Assembly (NCBI RefSeq): GCF_048544455.1 | Contig: NC_133534.1 | Location: forward strand, 223,662,292-223,726,291 | Length of the DNA: 64,000 bases | Origin: Silene latifolia | Taxonomy: Eukaryota; Streptophyta; Magnoliopsida; Caryophyllales; Caryophyllaceae | Direction of reading: 5' to 3' | In this document: one piece after another, positions 10,559 to 22,893 of the stretch | How the letters are laid out: each line of letters begins with the position of its first letter | Position numbering within the stretch: the first letter of the stretch is position 1 | Notes under the pieces: model-generated | Seen by the model: only the letters and a program-made list of their open reading frames with translations | Database searches by the model: none | What the model was told of the DNA's origin: nothing | Program-made: the position numbers and the translations under genes

Positions 10559-12274
10559 CTAGATTTTGTGCCCGTGCGTTGCACTGGTTTCAAATTTGTC
10601 CTTTCTCTAATTGTTTAGATCTTTTAATATCATTTTGAATGATACGTAAAAGTTGTATTTCAATTACTCAGATAAGGTACTCCGTATAAATCTTCCTATC
10701 TTATTAATTTGAACACCTTTCAATAAAGTTTATTTCTGTTGTGAATTAATTTTAGTTAGTCTGTCTAATTTCAATTAGTCTTTTGTACGATTTTGTTATA
10801 TACTGCTCCGTATTATACGATCTTCATTGGCATATTATGAAATCTTTATTGTCATCTTAGATATGCATGATCGTGTTTGTCAGTATGTGGCTTTAATTTA
10901 TATAGATTGTGCCCTAATTATAATCAGCAAGTCTCAATTGTGACGATGTTTTGTCTTAACTAAACACATGAGTAGTACTTGACCCGTCACAACTTTGTGA
11001 TAGATATACCCGTTATAAATGAGAATATGTGAATTATAATATGATAAGGATTCCTATATGTCAAAGTGAAGAACTTATACAATCATCTGGCACACATTGT
11101 TGCTTCCATAGTCTGGCACACACTGCCGCTTCCATAATTATAGTTACAAACCAAACATTGAGTATAAAATTAAAATAAAACGTAAAGAGCATAATATATG
11201 GAGTACTATTCCTGTAATCCTATGCCCGCTAAAAGTCTTCCCGTGTGTAATACATGTGTTTGAAGTACTCATATGAGATTAGTGTAGTGTATTTTTGCCT
11301 CCCAGTTCTTTTATTTTATTTTTTAAGGTTAAGATTTATTTTTGGTATTTATTAATATGGTACTTATCTTTTTAGATTAAGATTAATATTGACAAAATCT
11401 GTTTTTTTCTAAGACTAATATTATTATTTTAATTAAAGTGTTTCAAAAAACTTGGAGTCTCTAGAACTGCCTGAAAAAAGTCTCTTTTATAATATCGTCC
11501 TATATAATTTTTTTAAAAGTCAGAAGAATATTATAACATACGAAAATGTACGTAAATATTTAGTCTGTCAAACATTGTTGCGTACTTACCTCCCCGATGT
11601 TGAGTCAATTATAGGACTATATGTCTAATACTCATCTATTTACTCCTTTAAGTATGTGATGTATTTGTGAGATTTTGGAAAGATCGAATTTAAAATGTAT
11701 GGCTATGAAAACGAGGCGTTTTAAGATACTCCAATTCTTCCTTTTTACTGTATTGGTAAGAATGTTTGTGTTACTTATAAGGCCTTTTACATATAGAGTT
11801 GCTCGTAGGTAAGTTAAGGGTGAGTGTTGTGAATCGTGACAATAGGTCACATAATCAACCCCTTCTTACACACGTCTATATACTTGGCTTGCACCTCATT
11901 TGACACAAAAAAAAAAGCTTTAATTAAGTTCGGTTTTATTCGTCTATCGAAAAATTGCCCGAACTCTTAATGAGGCACGTTTTTATTCGCCTAATGCACA
12001 ATTTAGTAATAAGTCTTTCTTAATGAGGCACATTTCAACTAAAGAAATGTCTTGTTTACAAATTTATTAACTATTTCCTAATGTGTAATTAGTTGGACTA
12101 AAATTTTGTTCTTAGCAAACTAAATTTCATCTAATAAATAAACATGGTATAATTGTAAAATCATCTCAATAAGTTGGCTAAACTTAAATAATAACAGTTA
12201 AAAATTAATAAGAGTAAATTATATAATTGTAAAATCAATAATTTATTCCAAACCCGTTTTTCAGAAGGCTGCTC

Positions 12275-12732
12275 TGTTGGTGTATGGGGGAGTATATGAA
12301 GTAGAGTGGAGATTAGTTGTTTGTTTAGTTGATTAGTTGAAGGTTGATTAGTTGGAGTTTAATTTGAAGGAATTAGTTTGTGTATTGATTTGTTGTGAAT
12401 TTGTTGGGATACACTTGGTTACACTTGGGTTCATAGAAATGGGAGGGGAGGTCCTCTATTTATAGAGCTCCTCCTCCTTCTCATACATCCTAAGAACACT
12501 CTAGAATAGGACATTCTAGAGTGGCCTACACACGGAACTCTCTAGAGTTCCTTACCACTTATACACACGTCTAGAAGGTTCTAGGTTGTTCTACATAAAT
12601 CTAGAGCATACATGACTCTTCTAGATCCTTCTAGACTCTTCTAGTTGTTTCTACATTATTCCAGGACATTCCGGATAAGTCTAGAATATTCCGGAAACTT
12701 CTAGAATACACTAAAAGTCTCATACTTCAACA
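12275..12732 (-). mobile_element. Copia-type solo LTR
   Basis: The 458-bp TG...CA segment is flanked by a perfect 5-bp duplication TGCTC (12270-12274 and 12733-12737). Read on the minus strand it starts TGTTGAAGTATGAG, has a TATA box (TATAAATA, 12464-12457) and ends in CACCAACA. Upstream of the TATA box are repeated TTC/GAA blocks of heat-shock-element type. No internal region remains, so this is a solo LTR left by recombination between LTRs. It inserted into the Helitron unit. Confidence 0.85.
12684..12706 (-). promoter_or_regulatory. Five-unit heat shock element in the solo LTR
   Basis: Five alternating GAA/TTC blocks, each separated by exactly 2 nt (12684, 12689, 12694, 12699, 12704), form an uninterrupted nGAAnnTTCn array. 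Three units are the usual minimum for binding a heat shock factor trimer. The array lies about 220 bp upstream of the LTR's TATA box. Further TCTAGAA-type half sites lie between 12500 and 12690. Binding is inferred from the motif only. Confidence 0.75.
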
Positions 12733-12744
12733 TGCTCACTAATT

Positions 12745-13060
12745 TCATTGTTTATGTATTGTTAAGATCTGAAGGTTTAGGGGAAGTTGATGAGAGAAAA
12801 ATTGAGGCGCTTGAGAATTTCTGATGCAAATAAAGGGAATACACCCTGAATAAAAGAAGAAAGCACTACCCCGATAAATAGTTCGAGTTGCTACAATTAG
12901 TTTACTTGTAGAGTAGTAATCATCACTAAAACTAAAAAAAGATTGTGCTGAAACTCTTATACTATCAAGAAGCACCACACTTGCCATGCAAAGCCCGAAT
13001 GCATGCAAAATACTTGCAACTAATGCTCCTAAGAGCCCGGATTTTAATACTGTTATTGAT
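12745..13060 (-). other. Coding-like segment, possibly a captured exon
   Basis: On the minus strand an open frame continues from about 13060 to 12745 without a stop. It begins with a hydrophobic stretch (KSGLLGALVASILHAFGLC) that could span a membrane. I do not recognise the family. It lies inside a Helitron unit, and Helitrons often carry host gene fragments, which is the main reason to list it. It may also be chance. Confidence 0.25.
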
Positions 13061-14779
13061 TGATTTTTCTTTTTGTTAATCCCTCTATCCCGATTATTTG
13101 TTATCCTATTTCATTTTTAGGTGTCTCATCGATTGTTATCCTTTCTATTTTAGTAATATCATAATCATAATATTAAATTAGCAAGTAAAATCACAAAACA
13201 ACACGGAATAAATTAGATCATATAGCTTACGTAAATCATAAGGGAAGGGGAAGCCTTTAAAATTCCATGTTAAGCATTGCGAATACTAAAAAGCTTATAT
13301 ATGACGGGCAACTTTGATTCAATTGTCAGTAAATTTGCTTATTATGACTCAAGTCTTTAGTTTGGCCTTAAATATCGTCAAAAGTAATTTTTTAATCTTT
13401 GACAACCTTCGATGAATGTCGAATAATTCGCCTTGCATTCTATGTTATTTTATTAGACACCATCAATAAGACATGCTACCACCATACACACATCTGTAAT
13501 AACCGTTTTACTTTACGAACATCCATCACCAAAGCACAAACAATGACACCAAAATGACTATTCAAGATGATGAATATTCTCCAGCAACATAATAGTTGTG
13601 TATGCTTGTTCATCCGTGATCCTCATACCTACCAAAAGAACAAAACTTATAAAAATTAATTACGTAGACAATGGAAAAACAACAATGCGACATTAAATTA
13701 CAAACCATACGAAAGAAGTGAAGAATAAAACTACAGACTACGTAAAAAAAAAAACTAAAATTTCATGGAGGGGTTGAATTAGCCGCATTATATTTATATT
13801 CAATCATGTATAGGTGTTTGTATTAGCCTAGGAGAATAAGAGTTATCTTTTTTGTGTAGACAGCTGATCGAGATTAGGAGTTTGTGCTCATGCCAATTGT
13901 CTTTAGCCAATACCAATATTGTAGAATTACGATGGAATTGAAGTTTAAGTAATTGACTAACTGTATGAGAGTTTCATTCTATAAAAAATTCTTGAGGTAT
14001 AAAATATTTTACGGTTAAGTGTAATATTATTTTATTGATTTTTATAATTAAAGTGTTTCAAAAAATAAGGAGTCTCTAGAATTGCCCAAAAAAAACCTCT
14101 TTTATATATATACTAGAATTAATGCCCGTGCGATGCACGGGCCCTTATGTAATATCATGTAGTTTTTGAATCAATAATAATTGCGGTACCTATAATCCTA
14201 GCTTAAGAAAATTCAGATTTAGAATATAAATTACTTTTGTCAAATCTTGAAAAGTCTCCCCTTCAGCTTATTAAAATAACTAATCAGCTTGAGGTAGAGA
14301 GTTTAGGAGCTCTATGATTTAAAACTATCCATCTTTTTGTCCATTTAATGAAATGATCCAAAAAAAATTTTAAAAACAAAAAATAAGTAATCAACTCGAT
14401 TTGGTTTAAGATATTTTAGTTATACTTCCTCCGTCTTTGTTCTCCGTCTTTGTTATTTGTTTACCTTTTTATTTTGGTAATATATTTGAGGAGCAACTTG
14501 ATCCTTCATATTTAATTCGTTCTACTTGTTATCCAATATTGATCCCCTTACCTTTTGGTAAGGAGTAGTATTAGATTTCTTTAAAGCAACGGATGTTCAT
14601 ATATCAATTTTCACTTTTAGTATTGCGCATAAACTTTATCTTGAATATGTTTAAACTATTTTATCTATATTTTTGTATGAGAAATTTTATATAATATCTT
14701 TAGTTTACAGAAGGTGGAGATTCAAAATTCAAATAAAGTTAACTAAGAAAAAAAATAATATTATTTTACTCGGGTAACA

Positions 14780-17590
14780 TCTATAAAATATAATTAAAAG
14801 GCTACCCTAAAATGACTAATAAACGCCATGTAGACAAAGCCACGTAGGATCCAAAAATGCCACGTAAATGTGAGCATCAAAACTCATGCCACGTAATTGT
14901 CTTATTTTATAGATTTAATTCATTTTTCTATAAATTAATTTAATTTTTGCAACCCTTATAAATTTACATCAAAATTTCATAATTTATAATCAATATTGAC
15001 ATTTTAATTGAACTTTTGTAATAAAAACATGTTAATAAATGTCATAATTTATAATTAAAATTGGCATTTAATTGAAATTTTGGTAATAAAACATGTTAAT
15101 AAATTAAAACTTTTAATATTACTTAACATGCACCTACCATTTTTATTAACACTTTTTTCTATTTAATTCATTTTTTTAATTAAACATTATAATAAATTGA
15201 TTAAAACTCTTCATAATACTTAACACCCACCAAATTAATTAAAATTCTTCCTATCTAATTAATTTTTGTAATATAATATATGAACAAATTGATTAGATGT
15301 CTTTATACTACTTAATACCCATAATTTTCATTAACATTTTTCCCTATTTAATTCACCTCTTGAGTTGCTCAGCAATCAATTATCTAATTTAATAATACCA
15401 CAAAATAAATTAAAAATAAAATTAAAATATGGAAGTCTATGGTTGTGTGATGGCTATAAAACCTATAATACCTATGATAGTTTCTATTCAACAATATTTA
15501 TTTAAAATTTATTGCTCATTTGCCCATGAGTTTCTAGGTTGTGGATTATATTTTATGGTTTAATTTATTGATTTGATTATAGAGAGTATATTGAGTATTG
15601 TTGTTGTTTTGTCCAATAGAGTATATTTTAATTTGTTATCTTATTGGTTTTATAAATCCTTTGATTTATATTTAAATTCATATTTTCCATTTGTTTAATT
15701 TCAATGATTTACATGTGACAATGTTGATTCGTTTGTGAAGTTTTTGCCATGTTGATGTTTTACCTTATGGTCAATATATTTTTTATATGAATTTTAAAGC
15801 ATCGTGAAATGTATGTGAATGCAGATAAGACAAAGCATCACGTGGGTAATCTAAAGAGGGAAAAAATACAAAAGGCACAAAACTGAGGTAAAATCTATCT
15901 ATACAATAAAATTAAAAGGCTACTTAAAACATTTAATTTTAATTAACATGGCATTTTTATAGAGGTTAATACTAATTTATCTATATTAATTACTTAATTA
16001 TTTATTTTTATACAATATTATAAAAATGCAAAACTATGTATTAAAAAGTTAATTATCTTCAAAATTGTCACATGCTTATAGGTACCAAAAAAATTAAAAA
16101 AAATAGTATTTGCAATCACTAAAAAACTAATATAAACTCTTTATTTTCCTCTCATAAATTTGGTTATTAATCTACCTATTTATTTAACTTTAATTCCATA
16201 AGATAATTAAAAAGCAAGCGATACTATCTACCACTATTATTTTGCATGTCATATTTTAATTTCGGAAGATAAATTATATACCATTCTCATGTAAAGTAGA
16301 TTGCGTAAAATAATAATAATAACAACAATAATAATAATAAAGCAAACCTTTCACATTCCATTTCTCCTTACACCATATTTATGTCTACATTAGACTTCAT
16401 AATACTGAGAAAAATCTATATCTCTATAATCTAAATAAAAAATCTATAATCTATAAATCTAATTAAAAGGCAAGTCAAACTATCTACCATAATCTATATG
16501 TCATATTTAATATAATTACATACGATAATATCTTAAGCCACTCTTGTATAAAGTATATTTTGTAAAAATAAAAAAATTATAATTATTAGTAATCAAGCAA
16601 ACCTTATACATTCCATTTCTCCCTTACTCTTTATTTATGTTTATATTAAATTTTATAATAATGAAAAAAATGGTGCTCAAAGCTCAAAAGTCATGAACCT
16701 TGATTCATATTTATACTTATATTAAATTTGATAATAATGAAAAAATGATGCTCAAAAGTCATAAACGCATCCTCAATTGTTTATATATTTTTGTTGGAAG
16801 GCAAAATTTATAAACCAAATTTTATCTCATCCCTATTGTTAGTAGAACTAAATGTGTCATTCATCTTCCTATGATTCTATTCCAATTAAGGTAATTAGCT
16901 TTGGTTAACAGAGCGGGGATGAAAGTGAAATTGCTTGCCATTGTATTAAGTATGAAGGTTTGATCACATTTTTCAACTTCATCGTATGTATTGTTCTCAT
17001 TTAGGGTCTACCAAGATTTGTGGTGTTGACCTATTCAAAGGTTAACATACTTACATCTCTAAGAATTCATTCCTATTCTCTCTTTCTTTCTCTATTTAAG
17101 AGGAAGTTTAAGTTAATAACGATAATATTGTATAAAACAAATTCCACTATTTTGTTGGTTAATTCGCACTAATTACTAAGTTACTTTTTTATAGGGACGA
17201 TTCATTGGAGAAAGAAGACTTTATGGAGAAGTAAAATATTAGGATTGCTTAAGGAACTATATATTAAAAACTAAGTGTAAGATTGACGACATCAACGTGA
17301 ATGAGTAATAGTTTTTTAGTTTTTTTTTTCAACTGTATTTTTTATTTTGGTATTTGTTGATTTTTTTCATCATTTTACCTTTGAAAAAATAGCACTCTTT
17401 AATTTATCGACTTTGATCTTTATTTTAACATGTCAATGCCCGTATTTTTAGTACACGATCTATCATGAATTATTCATGAGGTAATCTTACTATGTGATTT
17501 GATATTTTATAAAGTCTCAATTACTAGAAACACAAAAAACATCACACTAAAAACAAAATATCACGTGAAATTCACGGGCCACAAAACTAG
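14780..17590 (+). mobile_element. Plus-strand Helitron copies sharing one 3' end
   Basis: Three 5'-type ends of the form TCTATA(N)nAATTAAAAGGC occur at about 14780, 15898 and 16450. One 3' end occurs at 17555-17590: the imperfect hairpin CGTGAAATTCACG, then GGCCACAAAA and CTAG, with T following. The elements could be serially nested, or the upstream copies could have lost their 3' ends. The stretch 16204-16415 is repeated in diverged form at 16448-16672 (both contain ACTATCTACCA and CACATTCCATTTCTCC-like blocks), with a third partial copy after 16700. Confidence 0.5.
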
Positions 17591-18643
17591 TTATCAGTTA
17601 TTGATAGTATATTAATTAATAGTTGATAAGTTGTGTTTTGCTAACCGTAAAGTTGCAGTTTACAAATTAGAGTTCTCTTGAAATTCTCCGATGTATATAT
17701 ACATACATTCATGTTTAGTATATATATATTCATCGCATAGCACATGATACCACCACCAAATTATATGAAAATTTTCATAATATTTTTTAATTGTTGACTG
17801 GTCCATTGTTTAATGTAATATCATCTTTACTTTGGAGGGTTTACCTAAATATTAATTCGATCATTATCAATGTACGAATTTAACTCATAGAGTAATATTC
17901 AACATATAGTATTAAATTGCAACTGATTGTTTTACTGAACTAAAGTTCAAATTCATCATATCGTAATTCCATACGAATTTAAGTTATAGCATCCAACATT
18001 ATTAAATTGCAACTTATTATTTTCTTAACCTAAAGACCAAATTCTTATTTTAGTTTCATATTATTTTACAAAAGTTGATTTTTCTATAATCGACAACAAT
18101 CTTGTTTGATATTATTAATCAACTTTACTTGAGCACTAAATTAGTCATTATTTCACACAATTTCTCTTTAATGGCTAACTGTCTACTAAATGATACTCCC
18201 TCTGTCTATCTTATTGTCAATTTCAGCTTCTAAATTAAGTCCAGTTCATGATTAGTAGACTCTTATTCTAGTATTTGTTTTTCCAATAGTTAATAAAAGT
18301 CGGTTTCTTCTTTTTGTCCTCAATTGAAAATTGAATTTAATTAGCTATAAAAACGTGGCAATTTAAAACCAAGAAAATTTTAGGAAATGATCATGAGTCT
18401 ATTGTTTATTGCTTACCTACAATTTTCTCCGTCTTGGATAAATTAATTTTATTTACAAATATCTATTCAAACATAGCTCGAACGCCTATCAAACAAACAC
18501 ACTTCAGTTCAGTAGAAATAGAACGTATGTCAAATTATTAAAATCGTTTACAATAAACTACTAATCCATACACAATAAAATACTAATGTATACTAACCAT
18601 TCTAAACAATTAATGAAAGAACTTTAAATAAACAATCAAGTAA

Positions 18644-19405
18644 CAAAACCACAAATAAATTATAGTGACAGTAGTGGTTTTGTGCTGATGTGGGCTGCTG
18701 TGTCCTTCAAGATTGCCAGTGGGGTTTATGGGGATAGATGGATCATGGTATCGGGTAAATTTGGTGATAAGGAGATACCTTGTACAATTGTCTTGTTTAT
18801 GCTCCTTATTGTATAGACGGGAGGATAAAGTTTTTTTCTTTGGAGGAACTTTGTAATGCAAGATGGATGTTCAGTAACACAACATTAGTGTTTGGGGACT
18901 TCAATGCGGTTCTAATTCCGGGGGAAAGGTTAGGTAATATGGGTAGGAGTTCAGTATGGAGGAGTTTGAGGATTGGGTTGAGAGTTTAGAGTTGATTGTA
19001 TTGCTCGTTCTATAGGCGCGTATGAGATGATTTATGCCTTTTGTGGGGGGTGATTTGGGTTTGGCCGAAGGAAATTGCTAAAGCATTCATGGCTTGGAAC
19101 GGATCATATTTTGTGGGATTGGAGGAGAGGCTTTGGGAGGCGGTTTTATAGCCACTATGAGCATTTTATGGGAGATGAGGACCAGAGTTATCTTTGAAAA
19201 CAAACCCCTTGTTTGGATAGGAATTGGGATGCAGTTAGATCGTGGAAGACGAATAGGATATTGACGGGGAGGCCAATGTGTTTTACCATGTAATATCTTT
19301 ATTATCTTGTTTGGGTTTTTCTGTTTTCTATGTAGGTGCGTGTTTTGTTTTGGGACTCTACTCTCTGTAGGTCTCGGGTTTGTAACCCTTTTTCTAATAA
19401 AAAAA
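18644..19405 (+). mobile_element. LINE fragment: endonuclease region joined to 3' tail
   Basis: The plus strand encodes a piece of an AP-endonuclease-like domain (VLVYAPY about 18790-18812, LVFGDFNAVLIPGERLG about 18888-18935), typical of the N-terminal part of plant L1 ORF2. A short tail and poly(A) (19396-19405) follow. Flanking 13-bp duplications AACAATCAAGTAA (18631-18643) and AACAATCACGTAA (19406-19418) differ at one base. The reverse transcriptase part is absent, so this copy is internally deleted and inactive. Confidence 0.75.
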
Positions 19406-19621
19406 AACAATCACGTAATCAATTTTCCTTTCGGTAGAGTTTTACGTAGTGTTATACATGGGTGGGAATTATTTTTTTCTTGAGGGAAAAGCTTTATGTT
19501 TGATTCCGACACAATAACATTAGCAATCACCTTTGATCCCGAGTTTACCCAAATTCTTGGTTTCGATCCCTACGTACAAAACTAAACCCAACAACCGCAA
19601 AATAGAAAGCCAAATCTGGAA

Positions 19622-19885
19622 TTATTCTCCCCATATACCCAATGTAGAGAAGGTAGCTTCTTCGATTTCAGTATAGTGATCAGCAACATGGAATCCGATT
19701 CGAGCACCACATGAGATACATAGATACATTTGCCTAGCCAGAGTCATAGACAAACCAAACTTCGCTGCCCTTGCTTCCACTATACTCGGACACCACTGCT
19801 CCTTTGTTTGCATGCACCAAGCCCAAGTGTGAGATTTTTCCGTTATGCCCTCTAAGCATCCCCTACGGGTCACAAGCAGCACCAC
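19622..19885 (-). pseudogene. RNase H-like fragment (RVT_3 type)
   Basis: The minus strand encodes an 87-residue frame with SIVEARAAKFGLSMTLARQ, which resembles the ExxA...GL-x-LA helix of the plant RNase H-like domain found in LINE-type proteins and in isolated host genes. It is preceded by HTWAWCMQT. The domain's first strand and later acidic residues are not seen in one frame, so it is a fragment. It could be the tail of an old LINE or a fragment captured by the surrounding Helitron. Confidence 0.4.
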
Positions 19886-20255
19886 CGTATTACGGGAATT
19901 CCTGATAGCCTAAGCTGTCGTAACCATCTACATCTTGTTGTGCTCCTTTCCTTCGTAATAAAGGAGAACCGATTGAAGCAACAAACCTGATAGTCCCCCA
20001 AGGCTCCTCGACATCCCATGGATGGCAAATTATAGGCGTGTGTACATATATATAAATAGTGATTCACATAACTAAGACTCCAATGGCACCTAATTTTGTT
20101 ATGCAAATAGGATTGTGTATGGTTTATTTGGGGTAGAGTTTTACCCGATTTATATTTTTATCTCCTCTGCATTATTTTATTTTTATTGGTCGAAAGTTTT
20201 TAACATAGGTTGAAGTCTCTATAATCGCTCGAAAAAAGCTTCCTTTATTAATATA

Positions 20256-22893
20256 CTAGATTTAATGCCCGTGCGATGCACGGGCCTAAAAATAATGTCT
20301 AATTTAATATTTTTTAGGCTAATCATAGAATATAACATTGTTAATAAACTACTCAGGAATAATAAAATGGTTCGTCCCATATTGTTAATTTTTATATATG
20401 AGGAGGTAGATGAGACTATGAGAGATCGCTTATATATCGTAAAACGCGATTGTATTTTCATCCTAACCAATTTCTCGTGCCCTTCGAAATTTTTTCTTGG
20501 TTTTATTTTTTGTCTGGTCACATTAAAACTCAACTATTTGGCTTTTGGCGAATAAATAATATGAGTTTAAGTTCAATTCATCAATAGACATGATTATATG
20601 ATTTTACTATTAGAAAATACGGTTATTTTCACTTTAGGTGTTCAAGGCTCACATTTACAAAATTTCACTTTGGGTGTCCAAGTTTATAAGCAGATGCATT
20701 TAAGGTGCCCAAAATTTGAGTAACTCTATTTTGAATGCCTAATTCCTACTGGTATGATTTTGTTAAGCTAATATGCCCAATTAATCCTAAGTTTATTGAC
20801 TACTAAGTTTGCTATATATTATTAGTGTAATTAATTGGGCATGTTAGCTTAGCAAAATCACACAAGCAAGCTAATTATTAGGCACCTAAAATAGATCGAA
20901 TTACTAAAATTTTGGGCACTTAAAATACATTTGCTTATAAACTTAGGCACCTAAAGTGGAATTTTGTAAATGTGAAGACCCAAACTGGAATTTTGCGAAC
21001 CTTAGACACCCAAAATGAAAATAACCCTAGAAAATAAATATGTCAATATATATCTCGTGTACAGGTAAACATCCAGTATTAGCAACACAAGTCGTTAACA
21101 ATACAAATTGCTAATTGTCTCCTATCTTATCTTTTCCTACCTTATCTTTAAGTTTGACGTAATGTTTAGTATGTCTACTTCTATTTAGGTTGTACATTCT
21201 CTCAAGTAGTTGATAATGGATCAACCGTGGATCTTTGTTAAATTTGTTACTTGAAAATCTTTTCTAAATACTATAATTATTTGACCAAATGGTTTATTGT
21301 AAATTCATCCACACATCAAAAATCGAAGGTGCAATGCTAAAAAGCGTCAAAAATTCTTTTTGATTTCAATAGCTAATGAACTTAGGCCTACCACCTCAAC
21401 ATTCACGCGAGTTAGATATGGGAATCAAGTTAAAGCTAATCAATATGTTTACCATTCTGACATTATAGTTGATGATTATATAAAATGATCTTATTAGCTT
21501 TTGTGATGTTATTTGGTATATTGACAAATTTGTTATTTAGCAAGAGTTGCTTATGACGTTTCAAGTTAAAGGGTAATATATATGCTACCGACGGAATCAA
21601 CTAAAGTTATTAATCAATCAACCACAATAATAAGTTAACTAATCCGTACATCATAAATTCATAATTCATGTGCTGTAACACATACAAAAGAAGTGCTCCT
21701 TAACTATACTGCGGTAAAATAATGTTCAAAATGTAATACAACAATAGATAACGAATGAATTAATTAGGATACATCGATATCAAAGCCCTGTTGCATATAT
21801 GATATTATTGATAACACCTTTGTAAATCATAGCTATTGAGTATTGACATCTCATCCCGCAAAAAAAAAATCATTATTTAATAAAAAGCATCTTAGCCATA
21901 TCTTATACATAATGTGAAACCTTTTTTTGGTATAAAAAAATATAAATTGTAATGATTAAAATAATTGTAAAGAAACACATTTAACAATGAACGATCAAAA
22001 GAATTGAAAGCATAAATATAAACTTACGTAACAAATTGTATTTTGCAATGTAAAAAGCGGTTTTATACCCAAATAGATATTGTCTCCTACTTAAACAGAT
22101 CTTCTATAGTTCATGAATCATGTATCGTCAAATTCATATACTATATTGTATTCTTATTTAACTCATTAATATTTAGATTAATTTTAGGGTAGTTAATAAT
22201 AGGTGGGGTCTCTCACATCACTAAAAGCGTTTCGTATTTATTGAACTCTTTGGAATCACTCGAAAAAAAACTTTTTTTCACCTACGACTACTACAAAAGT
22301 AACAATGAAAAAGAAAATAATACAAACATATTGTACCTGAAATTTGTATTAGCATTGAAACGGATCAAGTATCAGCGCACCTAATATTGTACCTGAAATT
22401 TTAAACCAAATTACATTGTTAGTATTGACTAAGAAAATTATGATAGAACGTAATAACTAATAACCAAACACATTATTAGCATAACAATTAACTAATCATA
22501 ATCGAAATATATATTATGCACGTTAATATCGTAAACAAAGAGTAAATTGAGCGTATACGGAAAGGAAACCAGGAAAAAGCTATGAAAGAAATAAGATAAA
22601 ATTAAAAAGTTTAATGGTGATCAATCGAAGGAATTGCTCAAAGTTTATATGTATATATAGCATTGAAGGTTGGTGTATTTGCGATAAGATAGATATTCAA
22701 GTCATCTTAGACTTCTATAAGGCGATCATCATATCTCTAACAACCATTATCACGTTTAATTTATTCACTCAAATATAAACTCTATCTTGTGGTGTCTATT
22801 TTTATAAGGGAAATTGTATTATCTTTTTTTCTAGGTAGTTCGCTAATGTTGGAGACTCTAATATCGCTCGAAAAAAGCTTCCTTTAATAATAT

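Larger units (their letters stand above)
10559..14112 (-). mobile_element. Helitron-type non-autonomous unit (first of three)
   Basis: On the minus strand the 3' end reads as a short hairpin (GTGC-AAC-GCAC) followed by CTAG at 10562-10559, with T next to it, the classic Helitron terminus. The right side carries a plant Helitron 5'-type sequence (on the plus strand GGAGTCTCTAGAATTGCCC, poly-A, CCTCTTTTATATATATA, about 14062-14112). A second copy of the same 5'-type sequence lies inside at about 11452-11500, so this may be two overlapping insertions. No Rep/helicase gene is visible. A Copia solo LTR (12275-12732) is nested within. Confidence 0.6.
14113..20255 (-). mobile_element. Helitron-type non-autonomous unit (second of three), heavily nested
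   Basis: The minus-strand 3' end has the hairpin CCCGTGC-ATC-GCACGGG followed by CATTAATT and CTAG at 14116-14113. The right end carries the Helitron 5'-type sequence (plus strand GTCTCTATAATCGCTCG, then AAAAAAGCTTCC, 20216-20255) and abuts the next Helitron directly. The 6.1-kb length comes from later insertions: plus-strand Helitron copies (14780-17590) and a LINE (18644-19405). No helicase gene is seen. Much of the remainder is AT-rich without recognisable content. Confidence 0.6.

Noticed and set aside
13078-13170. Stowaway-like end (CCCTCTATCCCGATTATTTG)
   Set aside because: Only one end is visible; similar single-ended words near 14428 and 18195 also lack partners.
22540-22680. Possible riboswitch- or ncRNA-like stretch
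   Set aside because: No stable structure or known motif seen; AT-rich Helitron interior.
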